A DNA stretch of 18,808 nucleotides from JAHFRG01 sp036522275 (GCA_036522275.1 DATDGC010000010.1:1-18808); one strand, 5' to 3'. Positions 5,657 to 13,524 are shown, counted from the first letter of the stretch. Notes: a model not told the origin generated them from the sequence alone. Numbers and translations are program-made.

Positions 5657-7381
5657 TCAAAGATCTTCCGACAATATCATTTCTGATATCCCCTTGCCGC
5701 CCGGCACCATCGGATACACGTTCTCGTTTTGATCGGTGATGAAATCCATGAACACCAGGTCGTCCTTCCGGGCAAATGCTTCTTTGAGCGCCGGCTCGAC
5801 GTCAGCGGGTTTCTCGATTTTCATGCCGACATGGCCGAAGCTTTCAGCGAGCTTCACGAAATCAGGTAGCGCGTCCATATAGGATTCGGCGTAGCGGTTG
5901 CCATGGAAGAATTGTTGCCACTGCCGCACCATGCCCATGTAGCGGTTGTTGACGTTCACGATCTTGATCGGCAACCTGTATTGCTTGCAGGTGGAAAGCT
6001 CCTGAATGCACATCTGGATGCTCGCTTCGCCGGTCACGCACGCTACGGTTGCGCCCGGGTTTGCGAACTGCACGCCCATCGCCGCAGGCAAACCGAAGCC
6101 CATGGTGCCCAGTCCGCCGGAATTGATCCAGCGGCGCGGCTTGTTGAACTTGTAAAACTGCGCCGCCCACATCTGGTGCTGGCCGACATCCGAGGTGACG
6201 AAAGCATTCCCTTTGGTAACCTCGTAGAGCTTCTCCAGCACTAGCTGTGGCTTGATGATCGGGCTCGAACGGTCGTATTTGAGGCAATCCTTGGACCTCC
6301 AAGCCTGGATTTGCGTCCACCAGGGCTTGAGCACCGAGGCATCGGGCTTTTCCTTGGATGATTCGAGAAGCTTGATTATTTCCTGAAGCACGTCCTTGAC
6401 GTTGCCGACGATGGGCACATCCACCTTGACGCGCTTGGAAATCGAGGAGGGATCAATATCAATGTGGATGATTTTGCGATTCGGGTCGTAAAAATGCTTG
6501 GGATTGCCGATCACCCGGTCATCAAAGCGCGCGCCGATCGCGAGCAGCACATCGCAGTGCTGCATCGCCATGTTGGCTTCATAAGTGCCGTGCATGCCGA
6601 GCATTCCGACGAACAGCGGATCGGTCGCGGGATATCCGCCCAAGCCCATCAGCGTGTTGGTGCAGGGGAAGCCGAGCATGCGCACGAGACGGGTCAATTC
6701 GTCCGAAGCCGCATTGAGTATCACCCCTCCACCGGTGTAAATCATCGGGCGCTTGGCTTCCATCAAAAGCTGCACCGCTTTCTTGATCTGTCCCGGATGC
6801 CCTTTAGTCACCGGGTTGTAGGAGCGCATACTGATGGTTTCCGGATAAACAAACTCGGTTTTCTGTTGCGTGACGTCTTTGGGAATATCCACCAGCACCG
6901 GTCCTGGACGGCCGGTGCTAGCAAGGTAAAACGCCTTCTTGATGGTGATGGCGAGGTCTTTCACGTCCTTCACCAGGAAGTTGTGCTTGACGCAGGGACG
7001 GGTGATGCCCACCGTATCGCATTCCTGGAATGCATCCAGGCCGATGGCGTGGGTTGGCACCTGGCCGGTAATAATGACCAAGGGGATCGAATCCATGTAG
7101 GCGGTGGCAATGCCCGTCACCGCATTGGTCACGCCCGGGCCGGACGTGACAAGGCACACCCCCATTTTATTGGAGGAACGCGAATAGCCGTCGGCGGCAT
7201 GCGCAGCGCCCTGCTCATGCCGGACCAAAATGTGCTTGACCTTGTCCTGCTTGAAGAGTTCGTCGTAAATAAACAGCACCGCGCCACCGGGGTAGCCGAA
7301 TATATGTTCGACCTTTTCTTCCTGCAGGCAACGCACTACAATCTCTGCGCCCGTCAGTTCCATCGTTTTAAATCGCTCCAT
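5657..7381 (-). CDS. ilvB: Acetolactate synthase, large catalytic subunit
   Basis: This ThDP-, FAD- and Mg2+-dependent enzyme makes 2-acetolactate from pyruvate, or acetohydroxybutyrate from pyruvate and 2-oxobutyrate. Its 574 residues are of usual length. Visible are the N-terminal ThDP-binding domain with FGYPGGAV (28-35) and catalytic Glu56 in RHEQGAAHAADGY, a central FAD/Rossmann domain, and the C-terminal ThDP motif GEASIQMCIQELST near residue 450, followed by NVNNRYMGMV. The canonical GDG is GEA here; Glu in place of Asp is, from memory, common in proteobacterial homologues. The start is ambiguous: ATG 7381 (MERFKT...) or ATG 7363 (MELTGAEIVV..., where family similarity begins, with GGAG 12 bases upstream). 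It heads the minus-strand block. Could also be named ilvI. Confidence 0.97.
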   Translation of the reverse strand: MERFKTMELTGAEIVVRCLQEEKVEHIFGYPGGAVLFIYDELFKQDKVKHILVRHEQGAAHAADGYSRSSNKMGVCLVTSGPGVTNAVTGIATAYMDSIPLVIITGQVPTHAIGLDAFQECDTVGITRPCVKHNFLVKDVKDLAITIKKAFYLASTGRPGPVLVDIPKDVTQQKTEFVYPETISMRSYNPVTKGHPGQIKKAVQLLMEAKRPMIYTGGGVILNAASDELTRLVRMLGFPCTNTLMGLGGYPATDPLFVGMLGMHGTYEANMAMQHCDVLLAIGARFDDRVIGNPKHFYDPNRKIIHIDIDPSSISKRVKVDVPIVGNVKDVLQEIIKLLESSKEKPDASVLKPWWTQIQAWRSKDCLKYDRSSPIIKPQLVLEKLYEVTKGNAFVTSDVGQHQMWAAQFYKFNKPRRWINSGGLGTMGFGLPAAMGVQFANPGATVACVTGEASIQMCIQELSTCKQYRLPIKIVNVNNRYMGMVRQWQQFFHGNRYAESYMDALPDFVKLAESFGHVGMKIEKPADVEPALKEAFARKDDLVFMDFITDQNENVYPMVPGGKGISEMILSEDL

Positions 7382-7416
7382 CGCGTTAAACCGCTAAATA
7401 AGTTGAGGAATCTTTA

Positions 7417-7445
7417 ACATTACCGTTTCGCTGATTTTTGGTCAA
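7417..7445 (-). promoter_or_regulatory. Weak candidate promoter for ilvBNC
   Basis: On the minus strand, TTGACC (7445-7440, 5/6) is followed after 17 bases by TAATGT (7422-7417, 3/6). The position, about 36 bases upstream of ATG 7381, is suitable, but the -10 is poor. The divergent gap 7382-7518 must hold the ilvB promoter and probably also that of the sigma-factor gene; no better pair was found by eye. Confidence 0.28.
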
Positions 7446-7505
7446 GTGCAAGCTGACCGTGGCTTGCGCCGCATGAACTGCATCGTTACCATCACTTGAG
7501 CCCAC

Positions 7506-7521
7506 GAGGTTGATTTAACTG
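7506..7521 (+). promoter_or_regulatory. Probable ribosome site and CTG start of the sigma-factor gene
   Basis: GAGG (7506-7509) lies 9 bases before CTG 7519-7521, which directly follows an in-frame TAA (7516-7518). Translation from this CTG gives 13 extra residues, (M)ATYQELSNFLAGV, that continue smoothly into ERRAYKQALFAVRN. From memory, betaproteobacterial homologues begin in this way. The only standard start in frame, GTG 7558, has no clear Shine-Dalgarno and would remove the first helix. Confidence 0.5.
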
Positions 7522-7557
7522 GCTACCTATCAGGAACTCTCCAATTTTCTGGCTGGA

Positions 7558-8085
7558 GTGGAACGTCGCGCCTATAAACAGGCGCTGTTCGCAGTGCGGA
7601 ATGAAGATACTGCGCTGGATATCGTCCAGGACGCGATGCTCAAGCTTGCCGAGAAATACGCGGCAAAACCGCTTGCGCAATTGCCCCTGTTGTTTCAGCG
7701 TATCCTGCAAAACACCATTCGTGACTACTACCGCAGGCAGAAGGTGCGGTCGCTGTGGATCACCCTGTTTTCCGCTCTTACTCACGGCGACGATGAAGAG
7801 GAGCGCGACCCCCTGGAAACTTTGCGTCCCGGGGATGCTTCAAAGCCGGCAGACGGGCCCTTTGAGCAGCTTGAACAAGCTCAAATTGTTGCTATTATTG
7901 AACAAGCATTGGAAAGCTTGCCGGGGCGTCAACGCCAGGCGTTCCTGCTGCGTTATTGGGAAGATATGGACGTCGCCGAAACCGCGGCCGTGATGGGCTG
8001 CTCGCAAGGCAGCGTCAAAACGCATTGTTCCAGGGCAACGCATGCGCTTGCCGCTATACTGAAACAAAGAGGAGTCGAACTATGA
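7558..8085 (+). CDS. RNA polymerase sigma factor, sigma-70/ECF-like
   Basis: This is a two-domain sigma factor that would direct RNA polymerase to a small regulon. From GTG 7558 it has 175 residues, or 188 if the CTG at 7519 is the true start, which I favour. Region 2 is seen in LDIVQDAMLKLAEKY through LLFQRILQNTIRDYYRRQKVRS. An acidic linker (DDEEERDPLE) follows, then region 4 with the helix-turn-helix LRYWEDMDVAETAAVMGCSQGSVKTHCSRA. Region 3 is absent, as in ECF factors. Its stop overlaps the next start as ATGA. The next gene encodes a small single-TM protein, so that product may anchor or control the sigma factor, but this is inference. The regulon is unknown. Confidence 0.9.
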   Translation: MERRAYKQALFAVRNEDTALDIVQDAMLKLAEKYAAKPLAQLPLLFQRILQNTIRDYYRRQKVRSLWITLFSALTHGDDEEERDPLETLRPGDASKPADGPFEQLEQAQIVAIIEQALESLPGRQRQAFLLRYWEDMDVAETAAVMGCSQGSVKTHCSRATHALAAILKQRGVEL

Positions 8086-8459
8086 ACGAACATGACCTGG
8101 GAAGAAAAATCGCCAGGCATTTGGAGCAAGGGGCAAACCAGCTCAGGCAAGGCATGCTCTATCGCCTGCAGGCCGCGCGCAACGCCGCTATGCAGAAATA
8201 CCACGCTCAACCGGCAATCGGTTTGGCGGGGGTGGGGCTTGCCGCTTTCCGGCTCCGCCACGGCCAGTTGCTAAGCGCCCGGATCCTGCTGCCGCTGGCG
8301 TTTCTGCTGCTGAGTCTGGGCGGCATCGTTTACTGGCAAACCGTCCAGCAAAATAACGATGTCGAGGAAATCGACACACATCTGCTGATCGATGATCTGC
8401 CCCTCAACGCTTACCTCGACAAGGATTTTGATGCATGGCTAAAGCGCTCCTCCTTGTGA
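8082..8459 (+). CDS. Small membrane protein, DUF3619-like
   Basis: The ATG at 8082 overlaps the sigma-factor stop (ATGA), giving 125 residues. The N-terminal ~60 residues are polar and helical (MNEHDLGRKIARHLEQGANQ, LRQGMLYRLQAAR). One membrane segment follows at about 66-86 (SARILLPLAFLLLSLGG), then an acidic C-terminal tail (NNDVEEID, LLIDDLPLNAYLDKDFDAWL). The layout of cytoplasmic helix, TM and periplasmic tail, directly after an ECF-type sigma gene, would suit an anti-sigma factor. It lacks a recognisable zinc-binding anti-sigma motif, and in this group the family is known only as DUF3619. A longer in-frame reading from 7956 overlaps the sigma gene and is not credible. Confidence 0.85.
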   Translation: MNEHDLGRKIARHLEQGANQLRQGMLYRLQAARNAAMQKYHAQPAIGLAGVGLAAFRLRHGQLLSARILLPLAFLLLSLGGIVYWQTVQQNNDVEEIDTHLLIDDLPLNAYLDKDFDAWLKRSSL

Positions 8460-8872
8460 TTCTCTTATTAAGTTTCATCTCCCCCGCTTTTGCCGCTGCT
8501 ACCAAAGCACCGACCTGGGCGGAACTAACGCCCGCGCAGAAGGAAATTCTCGCTCCGCTGGAACAGGATTGGAACAGCATGGAGCCGCAACGACGCAAGA
8601 AATGGCTGAATTTAGCCGAGCGTTATCCCCAAATGACCCCTGAGCAGCAGCAACGGGTGCATTCGCGGATGCAGGAATGGGCCAAGCTCACCCCTGAGCA
8701 GCGCGCACAGGCGCGTGAGAAGTTCAAGTACATGGAGCGGCTGCCACCCGAAAAACGGCAGGAAATCAAAAGAAAATGGGATCAATACCAGGAAGAACGA
8801 AACCGCCAATCCCCTGCCACGCCACAGCCCCCCGCCACCGCGCCTGACGCGGCAACCCAGCCGGCGCGCTAA
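8435..8872 (+). CDS. Exported DUF3106-like protein
   Basis: The frame has 145 residues, starts 25 bases inside the preceding gene, and has AAGGA about 10 bases before ATG 8435. Residues 1-20 (MAKALLLVILLLSFISPAFA) are a clear Sec signal peptide with an AFA-A cleavage site. The mature part repeats a motif around W-x2-L-x-P-x2-(R/K/Q) and L/MTPEQ (TWAELTPAQKE, MTPEQQQR, LTPEQRAQ, LPPEKRQE), spaced about 17-25 residues apart. The C-terminus is Pro/Ala/Thr-rich and disordered. This pattern is that of DUF3106 proteins, which commonly follow the sigma/DUF3619 pair. An RDD-family membrane protein is, from memory, often next in this locus but is absent here. Function unknown; probably periplasmic. 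Confidence 0.85.
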   Translation: MAKALLLVILLLSFISPAFAAATKAPTWAELTPAQKEILAPLEQDWNSMEPQRRKKWLNLAERYPQMTPEQQQRVHSRMQEWAKLTPEQRAQAREKFKYMERLPPEKRQEIKRKWDQYQEERNRQSPATPQPPATAPDAATQPAR

Positions 8873-8890
8873 AGAGTAAAATCAACAACT

Positions 8891-8917
8891 CTCCCTTCTC
8901 ACTCCTTACCCCTCACG
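8891..8917. repeat. Second copy of the CTCCTTAC-type intergenic repeat
   Basis: The 20 bases 8898-8917 match the minus strand of 4048-4029 at 18 positions (CTCACTCCTTACCCCTCACG against CTTACTCCTTACTCCTCACG). It lies in the convergent gap between the DUF3106-like gene and lptG, three bases before the lptG stop. No T-run follows, so a terminator role is not evident. Confidence 0.55.
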
Positions 8918-8919
8918 CT

Positions 8920-9996
8920 TCATCGTCTTTCCACCCACCACATCATTGCCATTGCGGCAGCAAAAAACAAAAGTGTAGGTGCGGCTGCGGAAAATAACGG
9001 CGGCCAGTCGTTCAATAGGCCAAGGTGGGCAAACAGCTTGTTCAGGAAATGAAACCCCAAGCCGAGCATGATCCCGGCAAATATTTTTGCGCTGATGCCG
9101 CCGGTGCGCCTCTGATATTGAGCGAAGGGAAGAGCCAGCATCATCATTACCAGCACCGCCAGCGGGTAAGTGAGCTTGGTCCACAGTGCGAGATCATGGC
9201 GCGTGGTTTTCTGGTTATTTTCGCGCAAGTGCTGGGTGTACACATAAAGGTTCCACGCCGACATCTGCTCGGGCACCACCAACAACACGTTCAGGATGTC
9301 GGGATTTAAAACCGAATACCAGTTCGCCTCCGCAACCGAGTCCACCGTGGTATGGTTGTCATCAAAGTGGGTCTGCACCACGTCGCGCAGGCGCCATTTG
9401 TTGTCCTTGAGATAATTGCCCTTCTGCGCAAAACTGATGGCGCGCAGGCGCTGCTGCGGGTCGAATTCGTAAATTTTCACCCCGATCAGCGTGGTATCGG
9501 GAAGGATTTGCGACACATTTACGAAACTCATATCATCCTTTACCCACAACCCGGAGCGGAATTCCTGCGCCACCACCAGGCTTAATGCTTTGAGGCGCAA
9601 TTGTTGAGCGGCACGCTCGCTTAAGGGGGCGATGAATTCGCCGAACACAAAAGTCAACACCACAAAAATCAGGCCGGTCTGCAGAATCGAGAAAATCATG
9701 CCTTGCGTCGACACCCCGGAGACGCGCATCACTGTGTATTCGGAATGCACCACCAGTTGCGCCAGCGCGAACAGGGTGCCAATCAGCGCCACGATGGGAA
9801 ATAATTCATACACATGGCCGGGCACCCTGAACAGTACATAGAGAAGGACGTGCTGCAGTTGGTAATTAGCGCGGCCCAAATCGCCCAGCTCATGAATCAA
9901 GTCAAGTAGCGCGAACAGTCCAAGCAGCGCGGCAAAGACCAGCAGGGTGCTGCTGATAATATGCTGTCTGAGATAGCGGTTGAATATCCTCATCAT
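8920..9996 (-). CDS. lptG: LPS export ABC transporter permease LptG
   Basis: LptG is one of the two permeases of the inner-membrane LptB2FG complex, which extracts lipopolysaccharide and passes it to the periplasmic Lpt bridge. It has 358 residues, the usual length. Three N-terminal membrane segments (about 13-35, 60-85, 100-122) are followed by a periplasmic beta-jellyroll-like domain (about 130-265), then three C-terminal segments (about 270-290, 300-318, 330-352). The N-terminus MMRIFNRYLRQHI and the LWTKLTYPLAVLVMMMLALPF stretch are typical. ATG 9996 overlaps the lptF stop (ATGA); a second ATG at 9993 is possible. It converges on the DUF3106-like gene. Confidence 0.95.
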   Translation of the reverse strand: MMRIFNRYLRQHIISSTLLVFAALLGLFALLDLIHELGDLGRANYQLQHVLLYVLFRVPGHVYELFPIVALIGTLFALAQLVVHSEYTVMRVSGVSTQGMIFSILQTGLIFVVLTFVFGEFIAPLSERAAQQLRLKALSLVVAQEFRSGLWVKDDMSFVNVSQILPDTTLIGVKIYEFDPQQRLRAISFAQKGNYLKDNKWRLRDVVQTHFDDNHTTVDSVAEANWYSVLNPDILNVLLVVPEQMSAWNLYVYTQHLRENNQKTTRHDLALWTKLTYPLAVLVMMMLALPFAQYQRRTGGISAKIFAGIMLGLGFHFLNKLFAHLGLLNDWPPLFSAAAPTLLFFAAAMAMMWWVERR

Positions 9997-11069
9997 TTAA
10001 TTCGGAATAATGAAAACACTGCGAGGCGCCGGTAAAACAGCAACAGCAGCAGCAACAACATGAATACGTGCACTCCCCAGAAACCTAGCGTCAGATTGAT
10101 TTTCTGCTGTGCCACGAGTCCCCGGGCGATGCTTAAACTGTTGCTGTAAACCATGTACACCGCGAGCGCCAGAATCAGGTTGAAAGAGCGCCCGACGCGC
10201 GGGTTGACAAAGCTCAAGGGAATCGCCAGCAGCGCGAGAAGCAACGCGCTCAAAGGCAGCCCAGCGCGCCACACAAATTCGGCGAGGCTCGCCGGACTGC
10301 CTTCACGCAGCAAATGGAGTGTGGGCGTTCCGCGTCTCTGCGGCTCTACTTGTTTCGCCTCATACGGCTCAATGCGTATTTCGTATTTGTCAAAATCCGC
10401 GATTTTGTAATCGGGGGAGCCGGGCAACCCTTCGTAGCGCCGGCCATGTAACAGCACCAGGAAACGGTCGCCATTCTCGCGCGTTTCCTGATAGCCGTTT
10501 TTCGCCATCAAGATATCCAATTGCTGGTGCTCCACCGAGCTCACGAAAATATCGGATACGGTGTTGCCCTCTCCTGCCGCGCTTCCCACGAAATACACGC
10601 GCTCCGCTTGCCTGGATTCGCGGAACACTCCGGGCGTGGGGGTGGCGACCTCATCGGTGGCTTCCATCTGCCGCCGGTATTCTTCACTCTTGCCGAATGC
10701 CCACGGTGAAAGGAACAGGCTCAATACCGCGATTATGATAACTAGTGGAACGGCAAACATGAGCACCGGACGGATCCAGGAGGTAATGCTGATGCCGGAA
10801 CTGAGCCAGACGATCATTTCTGAATCCCGGTAACTGCGGGTCAGGCTTAGCAACACCGAAATAAACAGGGTCAACGCCAGCAATACCGGAAGATTGTAGA
10901 TCGCCATGAAGCCGAGCAGAGCGATCACACCCTCGGGAGCAACCGCTCCGCTCGCGGCGGCGCCCAAGAAACGTACCAGCTGTGTGACTATGATGATGGC
11001 GAACATCACCACAAACACCGCCAACGATAGATCAGCGAATTCACGTAACAAAGCACGGCGGAAGATCAC
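9993..11069 (-). CDS. lptF: LPS export ABC transporter permease LptF
   Basis: LptF partners LptG in the LptB2FG lipopolysaccharide extractor. It has 358 residues: membrane segments at about 13-35, 50-75 and 95-120; a periplasmic domain containing GVFRESRQAERVYFV; then three segments at about 265-285, 290-312 and 328-350. The start RRALLREF is characteristic of the family (IFRRAL...). The GTG at 11069 is preceded by GAGGG at 4-5 bases. It is divergent from pepA across a 96-base gap, the same arrangement as in Escherichia coli. The gap also holds a DnaA-box-like site. Confidence 0.95.
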   Translation of the reverse strand: MIFRRALLREFADLSLAVFVVMFAIIIVTQLVRFLGAAASGAVAPEGVIALLGFMAIYNLPVLLALTLFISVLLSLTRSYRDSEMIVWLSSGISITSWIRPVLMFAVPLVIIIAVLSLFLSPWAFGKSEEYRRQMEATDEVATPTPGVFRESRQAERVYFVGSAAGEGNTVSDIFVSSVEHQQLDILMAKNGYQETRENGDRFLVLLHGRRYEGLPGSPDYKIADFDKYEIRIEPYEAKQVEPQRRGTPTLHLLREGSPASLAEFVWRAGLPLSALLLALLAIPLSFVNPRVGRSFNLILALAVYMVYSNSLSIARGLVAQQKINLTLGFWGVHVFMLLLLLLLFYRRLAVFSLFRIK

Positions 11070-11089
11070 GATTCCCTCACTTGCTCTTT

Positions 11090-11119
11090 TTGACTTTTCA
11101 TAAAAACTCTGTGGATAAT
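11090..11119 (+). promoter_or_regulatory. Candidate pepA promoter
   Basis: TTGACT (11090-11095, 5/6) and GATAAT (11114-11119, 5/6) are separated by 18 bases, the best promoter match seen in the window. Transcription would begin about 11126, roughly 40 bases before the pepA GTG. The -10 overlaps the DnaA-box-like site. Confidence 0.55.
11110..11118 (-). promoter_or_regulatory. Consensus DnaA-box-like 9-mer
   Basis: The minus strand reads TTATCCACA, an exact match to the strict DnaA-box consensus. It overlaps the -10 hexamer of the candidate pepA promoter in the lptF-pepA gap. Only one such site was noticed here, so this is not an origin. Regulation by DnaA is a conjecture. Confidence 0.45.
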
Positions 11120-11165
11120 GCAGTGTTGTCCGGCATTATTGGAAAATTATCGGAAGGAGTGAAGT

Positions 11166-12656
11166 GTGGAATTTAGCATAAAAATTGGCGGCTTGGAAAA
11201 GCAGCGCAGCGCCTGCTTGGTGGCCGGAGTGTTCGCACTGCGCAATCTCTCTCCTTCGGCGAGCTTGATAGACCGGGTATCCGGCGGCTACCTGAGCGGC
11301 ATCACCCGCCGCGGCGACATGCAGGGAAAGGCCGGCTCCACCCTGCTGTTGCATAACGTGCCGCGGGTAGCCTCCGAGCGCGTCCTGCTGGTGGGCCTGG
11401 GACGCGAGCAGGAATTCAATGAGCAGCAATATCTCGATGCGGTGCGCGCGGCCGTCAAGACGCTCAATGAAACCGGCGTGCCGGAAGCCGTGCTGGGCCT
11501 CGCCGAGCTGCCGGTCAAGAAGCGCGACATCGCCTGGAAAATCTTGCAAGCCGTTCTGGTGGCAATGGACTCCACCTACCGCTTCGACCGCCTGAAAAGC
11601 AAGCACGATGAAGAAAAGAAACAGCTTGGCAAATTAACCTTGACGGTGGGGCGCAGCGAGTTGAATCGAGGCGAAACAGCACTCAAGCAGGCGATTGCCA
11701 TCGCCGAGGGGGTAAAGCTCACCAAGGACCTGGGCAATTTACCGCCCAACATCTGTACCCCGAGCTATCTCGCAGAACAGGCTTTGCAAATCGCCAAAAA
11801 ACACCACCTCAAAGCCGAGGTGCTGGAGCAAAAAGACATGGAAAAGCTCGGCATGGGCTCGCTGTTGTCGGTTGCCCAAGGCAGCCATCAACCGCCCAAG
11901 CTTATCGTGCTGCAATATTCGGGCACGGCCAAAAAGCAAAAACCGGTGGTGCTGGTCGGCAAGGGCATAACTTTCGACACCGGCGGCATCTCAATCAAGC
12001 CCGCTGCGGAAATGGATGAAATGAAATTCGACATGTGCGGCGCGGCGAGCGTGCTGGGCTCAATCAAGGCGGTAGCGCAAATGCGCCTGCCGCTTAACGT
12101 GGTGGGCATCATTCCCACCACCGAAAACATGCCAAGCGGCAACGCCAGCCGGCCGGGCGATATTGTCACCAGCATGTCCGGGCAAACCATCGAAATTCTC
12201 AATACCGACGCCGAAGGCCGCCTCATCCTGTGCGATGCGCTCACCTACGCAGATCGTTTCGATCCGGCCGCAGTGATTGACATCGCCACACTCACCGGCG
12301 CTTGCGTGATTGCCCTCGGCCATGTCGCATCCGGCCTATACAGCAGTGATGAAGCTCTGGCACGCGAGCTGCTTCACGCGGGCGAATACGCGCACGACCG
12401 TGCCTGGCAGATGCCGCTGTGGGACGATTACCAGGATCAGTTGAAAAGCAATTTTGCCGACATGGCGAACATCGGCGGCCGCCCGGCGGGGAGCATCACC
12501 GCAGCTTGTTTCCTGTCGCGCTTTACCAAGAAATACTCCTGGGCGCACCTGGATATCGCAGGCACGGCGTGGAAGAGCGGCAAGGAAAAAGGCGCCACCG
12601 GACGGCCCGTGCCATTACTTACGCAATTCCTGATACAGAGAGCAGCCAAAGCATAA
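11166..12656 (+). CDS. pepA: Leucyl aminopeptidase (M17 family)
   Basis: PepA is a cytoplasmic hexameric two-metal aminopeptidase that removes N-terminal residues from peptides. It has 496 residues. The N-terminal macro-like domain (1-~165) is followed by the catalytic domain with GKGITFDTGGISIKPA (Lys and Asp ligands), MKFDMCGAA, and the family signature NTDAEGRL (346-353, Asp and Glu ligands). GTG 11166 is chosen because AAGGAG ends 6 bases upstream and the N-terminus MEFSIKIGG suits the family. It begins the plus-strand run pepA-holC-small protein-valS, an order shared with E. coli apart from the small gene. In E. coli PepA also binds DNA (XerB); whether that applies here cannot be judged. 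Confidence 0.97.
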   Translation: MEFSIKIGGLEKQRSACLVAGVFALRNLSPSASLIDRVSGGYLSGITRRGDMQGKAGSTLLLHNVPRVASERVLLVGLGREQEFNEQQYLDAVRAAVKTLNETGVPEAVLGLAELPVKKRDIAWKILQAVLVAMDSTYRFDRLKSKHDEEKKQLGKLTLTVGRSELNRGETALKQAIAIAEGVKLTKDLGNLPPNICTPSYLAEQALQIAKKHHLKAEVLEQKDMEKLGMGSLLSVAQGSHQPPKLIVLQYSGTAKKQKPVVLVGKGITFDTGGISIKPAAEMDEMKFDMCGAASVLGSIKAVAQMRLPLNVVGIIPTTENMPSGNASRPGDIVTSMSGQTIEILNTDAEGRLILCDALTYADRFDPAAVIDIATLTGACVIALGHVASGLYSSDEALARELLHAGEYAHDRAWQMPLWDDYQDQLKSNFADMANIGGRPAGSITAACFLSRFTKKYSWAHLDIAGTAWKSGKEKGATGRPVPLLTQFLIQRAAKA

Positions 12657-12661
12657 CACCG

Positions 12662-13096
12662 ATGACGCAGATTGATTTCTATTCTCATGCGGACAACAAG
12701 CTGCAAGCTGCCTGCAGCTTGAGCGCTAAAGCGCTGGAACGCGGCCTGCGCGTGATGATTTACACCGCCGACGCCGACACCACGGATAAGCTCGACAGGC
12801 TGATGTGGTGCTACCCTGCCATCGGATTCATACCGCATTGCCGCGCCACCGACCTGCTGGCAGCAGAGACACCGGTAATTATTGATCATCTCGCCGAGCC
12901 GCTTCCCCACGACGAGGTGCTGCTCAATTTGCATACTGACTACCCGCCGTTTTTCAGCCGCTTTCAGCGCCTGATCGAGATTGTGAGCACAGATGAAAAA
13001 GACGGACAGGCGGGACGCGTGCGCTTTCGTTTCTACCGCGACCGGGGCTACGAGATTCATCACCACGATCTCAGCCAATCCCCGGCTTCATTATAA
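12662..13096 (+). CDS. holC: DNA polymerase III, chi subunit
   Basis: Chi is the clamp-loader accessory subunit that bridges the replisome to single-strand-binding protein. From ATG 12662 there are 144 residues beginning MTQIDFYSHADNKLQAACSL, with the Rossmann-like fold pattern, LMWCYPAIGFIPH (the W and FIPH segment is conserved in the family), and PVIIDHL. The C-terminal RVRFRFYRDRGYEIHHH replaces the usual R-x-R-Y-R-x2-G-Y-E ending. The start lies 5 bases after the pepA stop with no strong ribosome site, so translation is probably coupled. A longer reading into pepA is rejected. Confidence 0.92.
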   Translation: MTQIDFYSHADNKLQAACSLSAKALERGLRVMIYTADADTTDKLDRLMWCYPAIGFIPHCRATDLLAAETPVIIDHLAEPLPHDEVLLNLHTDYPPFFSRFQRLIEIVSTDEKDGQAGRVRFRFYRDRGYEIHHHDLSQSPASL

Positions 13097-13104
13097 AAAG
13101 CCCC

Positions 13105-13524
13105 ATGGCAAAACAGGACGATATCCTGGATAAAATGGATGTGCTGATGAAAAAACACAGCGCGCAGGGCGGTGGCGAAGCCATACCCACGCTCACCGAC
13201 GTCATTGTCGGCAGCGCGGCTCAAGCAGGCTTGCCCGCAGTGAGCGCAGAGCAGGTGGAAGCGCTTGCCATCGAAATCTATCAACACGTCCTGCTAAATC
13301 TCGATACTCGCATCAACAACGAGCTGCAGCAGCACCTCAAGCCGCAAATTGCAACGATGTTGGAGCAGGTGCTGGATGGAATGCTTGCCGAGCTTAAGAA
13401 CAGCATCAAGAGAATGGTTGACGACGCAGTAGCCCATGCGCTGGATGCGCAACTGGAGCATCACCAAAAACTGAGCCAATCTTCCCATCTCGCCAGCAAG
13501 CGCTCTGGCGGCGATAAGTTATAA
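13105..13524 (+). CDS. Small helical protein of unknown function between holC and valS
   Basis: It encodes 139 residues, 8 bases after holC and 29 before valS, so it belongs to the same transcript. It has no signal peptide or membrane segment. The N-terminus (MAKQDDILDKMDVLMKKH) is charged, followed by IPTLTDVIV near residue 27, a short motif I recall from betaproteobacterial proteins at this locus (possibly DUF2486-type, unverified). Residues 45-125 are strongly amphipathic helix (EQVEALAIEIYQHVLLNLDT, LEQVLDGMLAELKNSIKRMV), probably a coiled coil. Spacing and codon style match its neighbours, so it is a real gene. No function is assigned. Confidence 0.8.
   Translation: MAKQDDILDKMDVLMKKHSAQGGGEAIPTLTDVIVGSAAQAGLPAVSAEQVEALAIEIYQHVLLNLDTRINNELQQHLKPQIATMLEQVLDGMLAELKNSIKRMVDDAVAHALDAQLEHHQKLSQSSHLASKRSGGDKL

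Noticed and set aside
6464..7417. Plus-strand open frame of 317 codons opposite ilvB.
   Set aside because: The His-rich, low-hydrophobicity composition is typical of the complementary strand of a conserved gene; ilvB is certain on the other strand.
7394..7420. Eight-codon minus-strand frame MLKIPQLI just upstream of ilvB, containing two Leu and two Ile, as a possible ilv attenuator leader.
   Set aside because: It is very short, has no ribosome site, overlaps the candidate -10, and no hairpin lies between it and ilvB. Chance is the better explanation.
11070..11165. Replication origin suggested by the DnaA-box match.
   Set aside because: One box only, no AT-rich unwinding region, and no dnaA or dnaN nearby.
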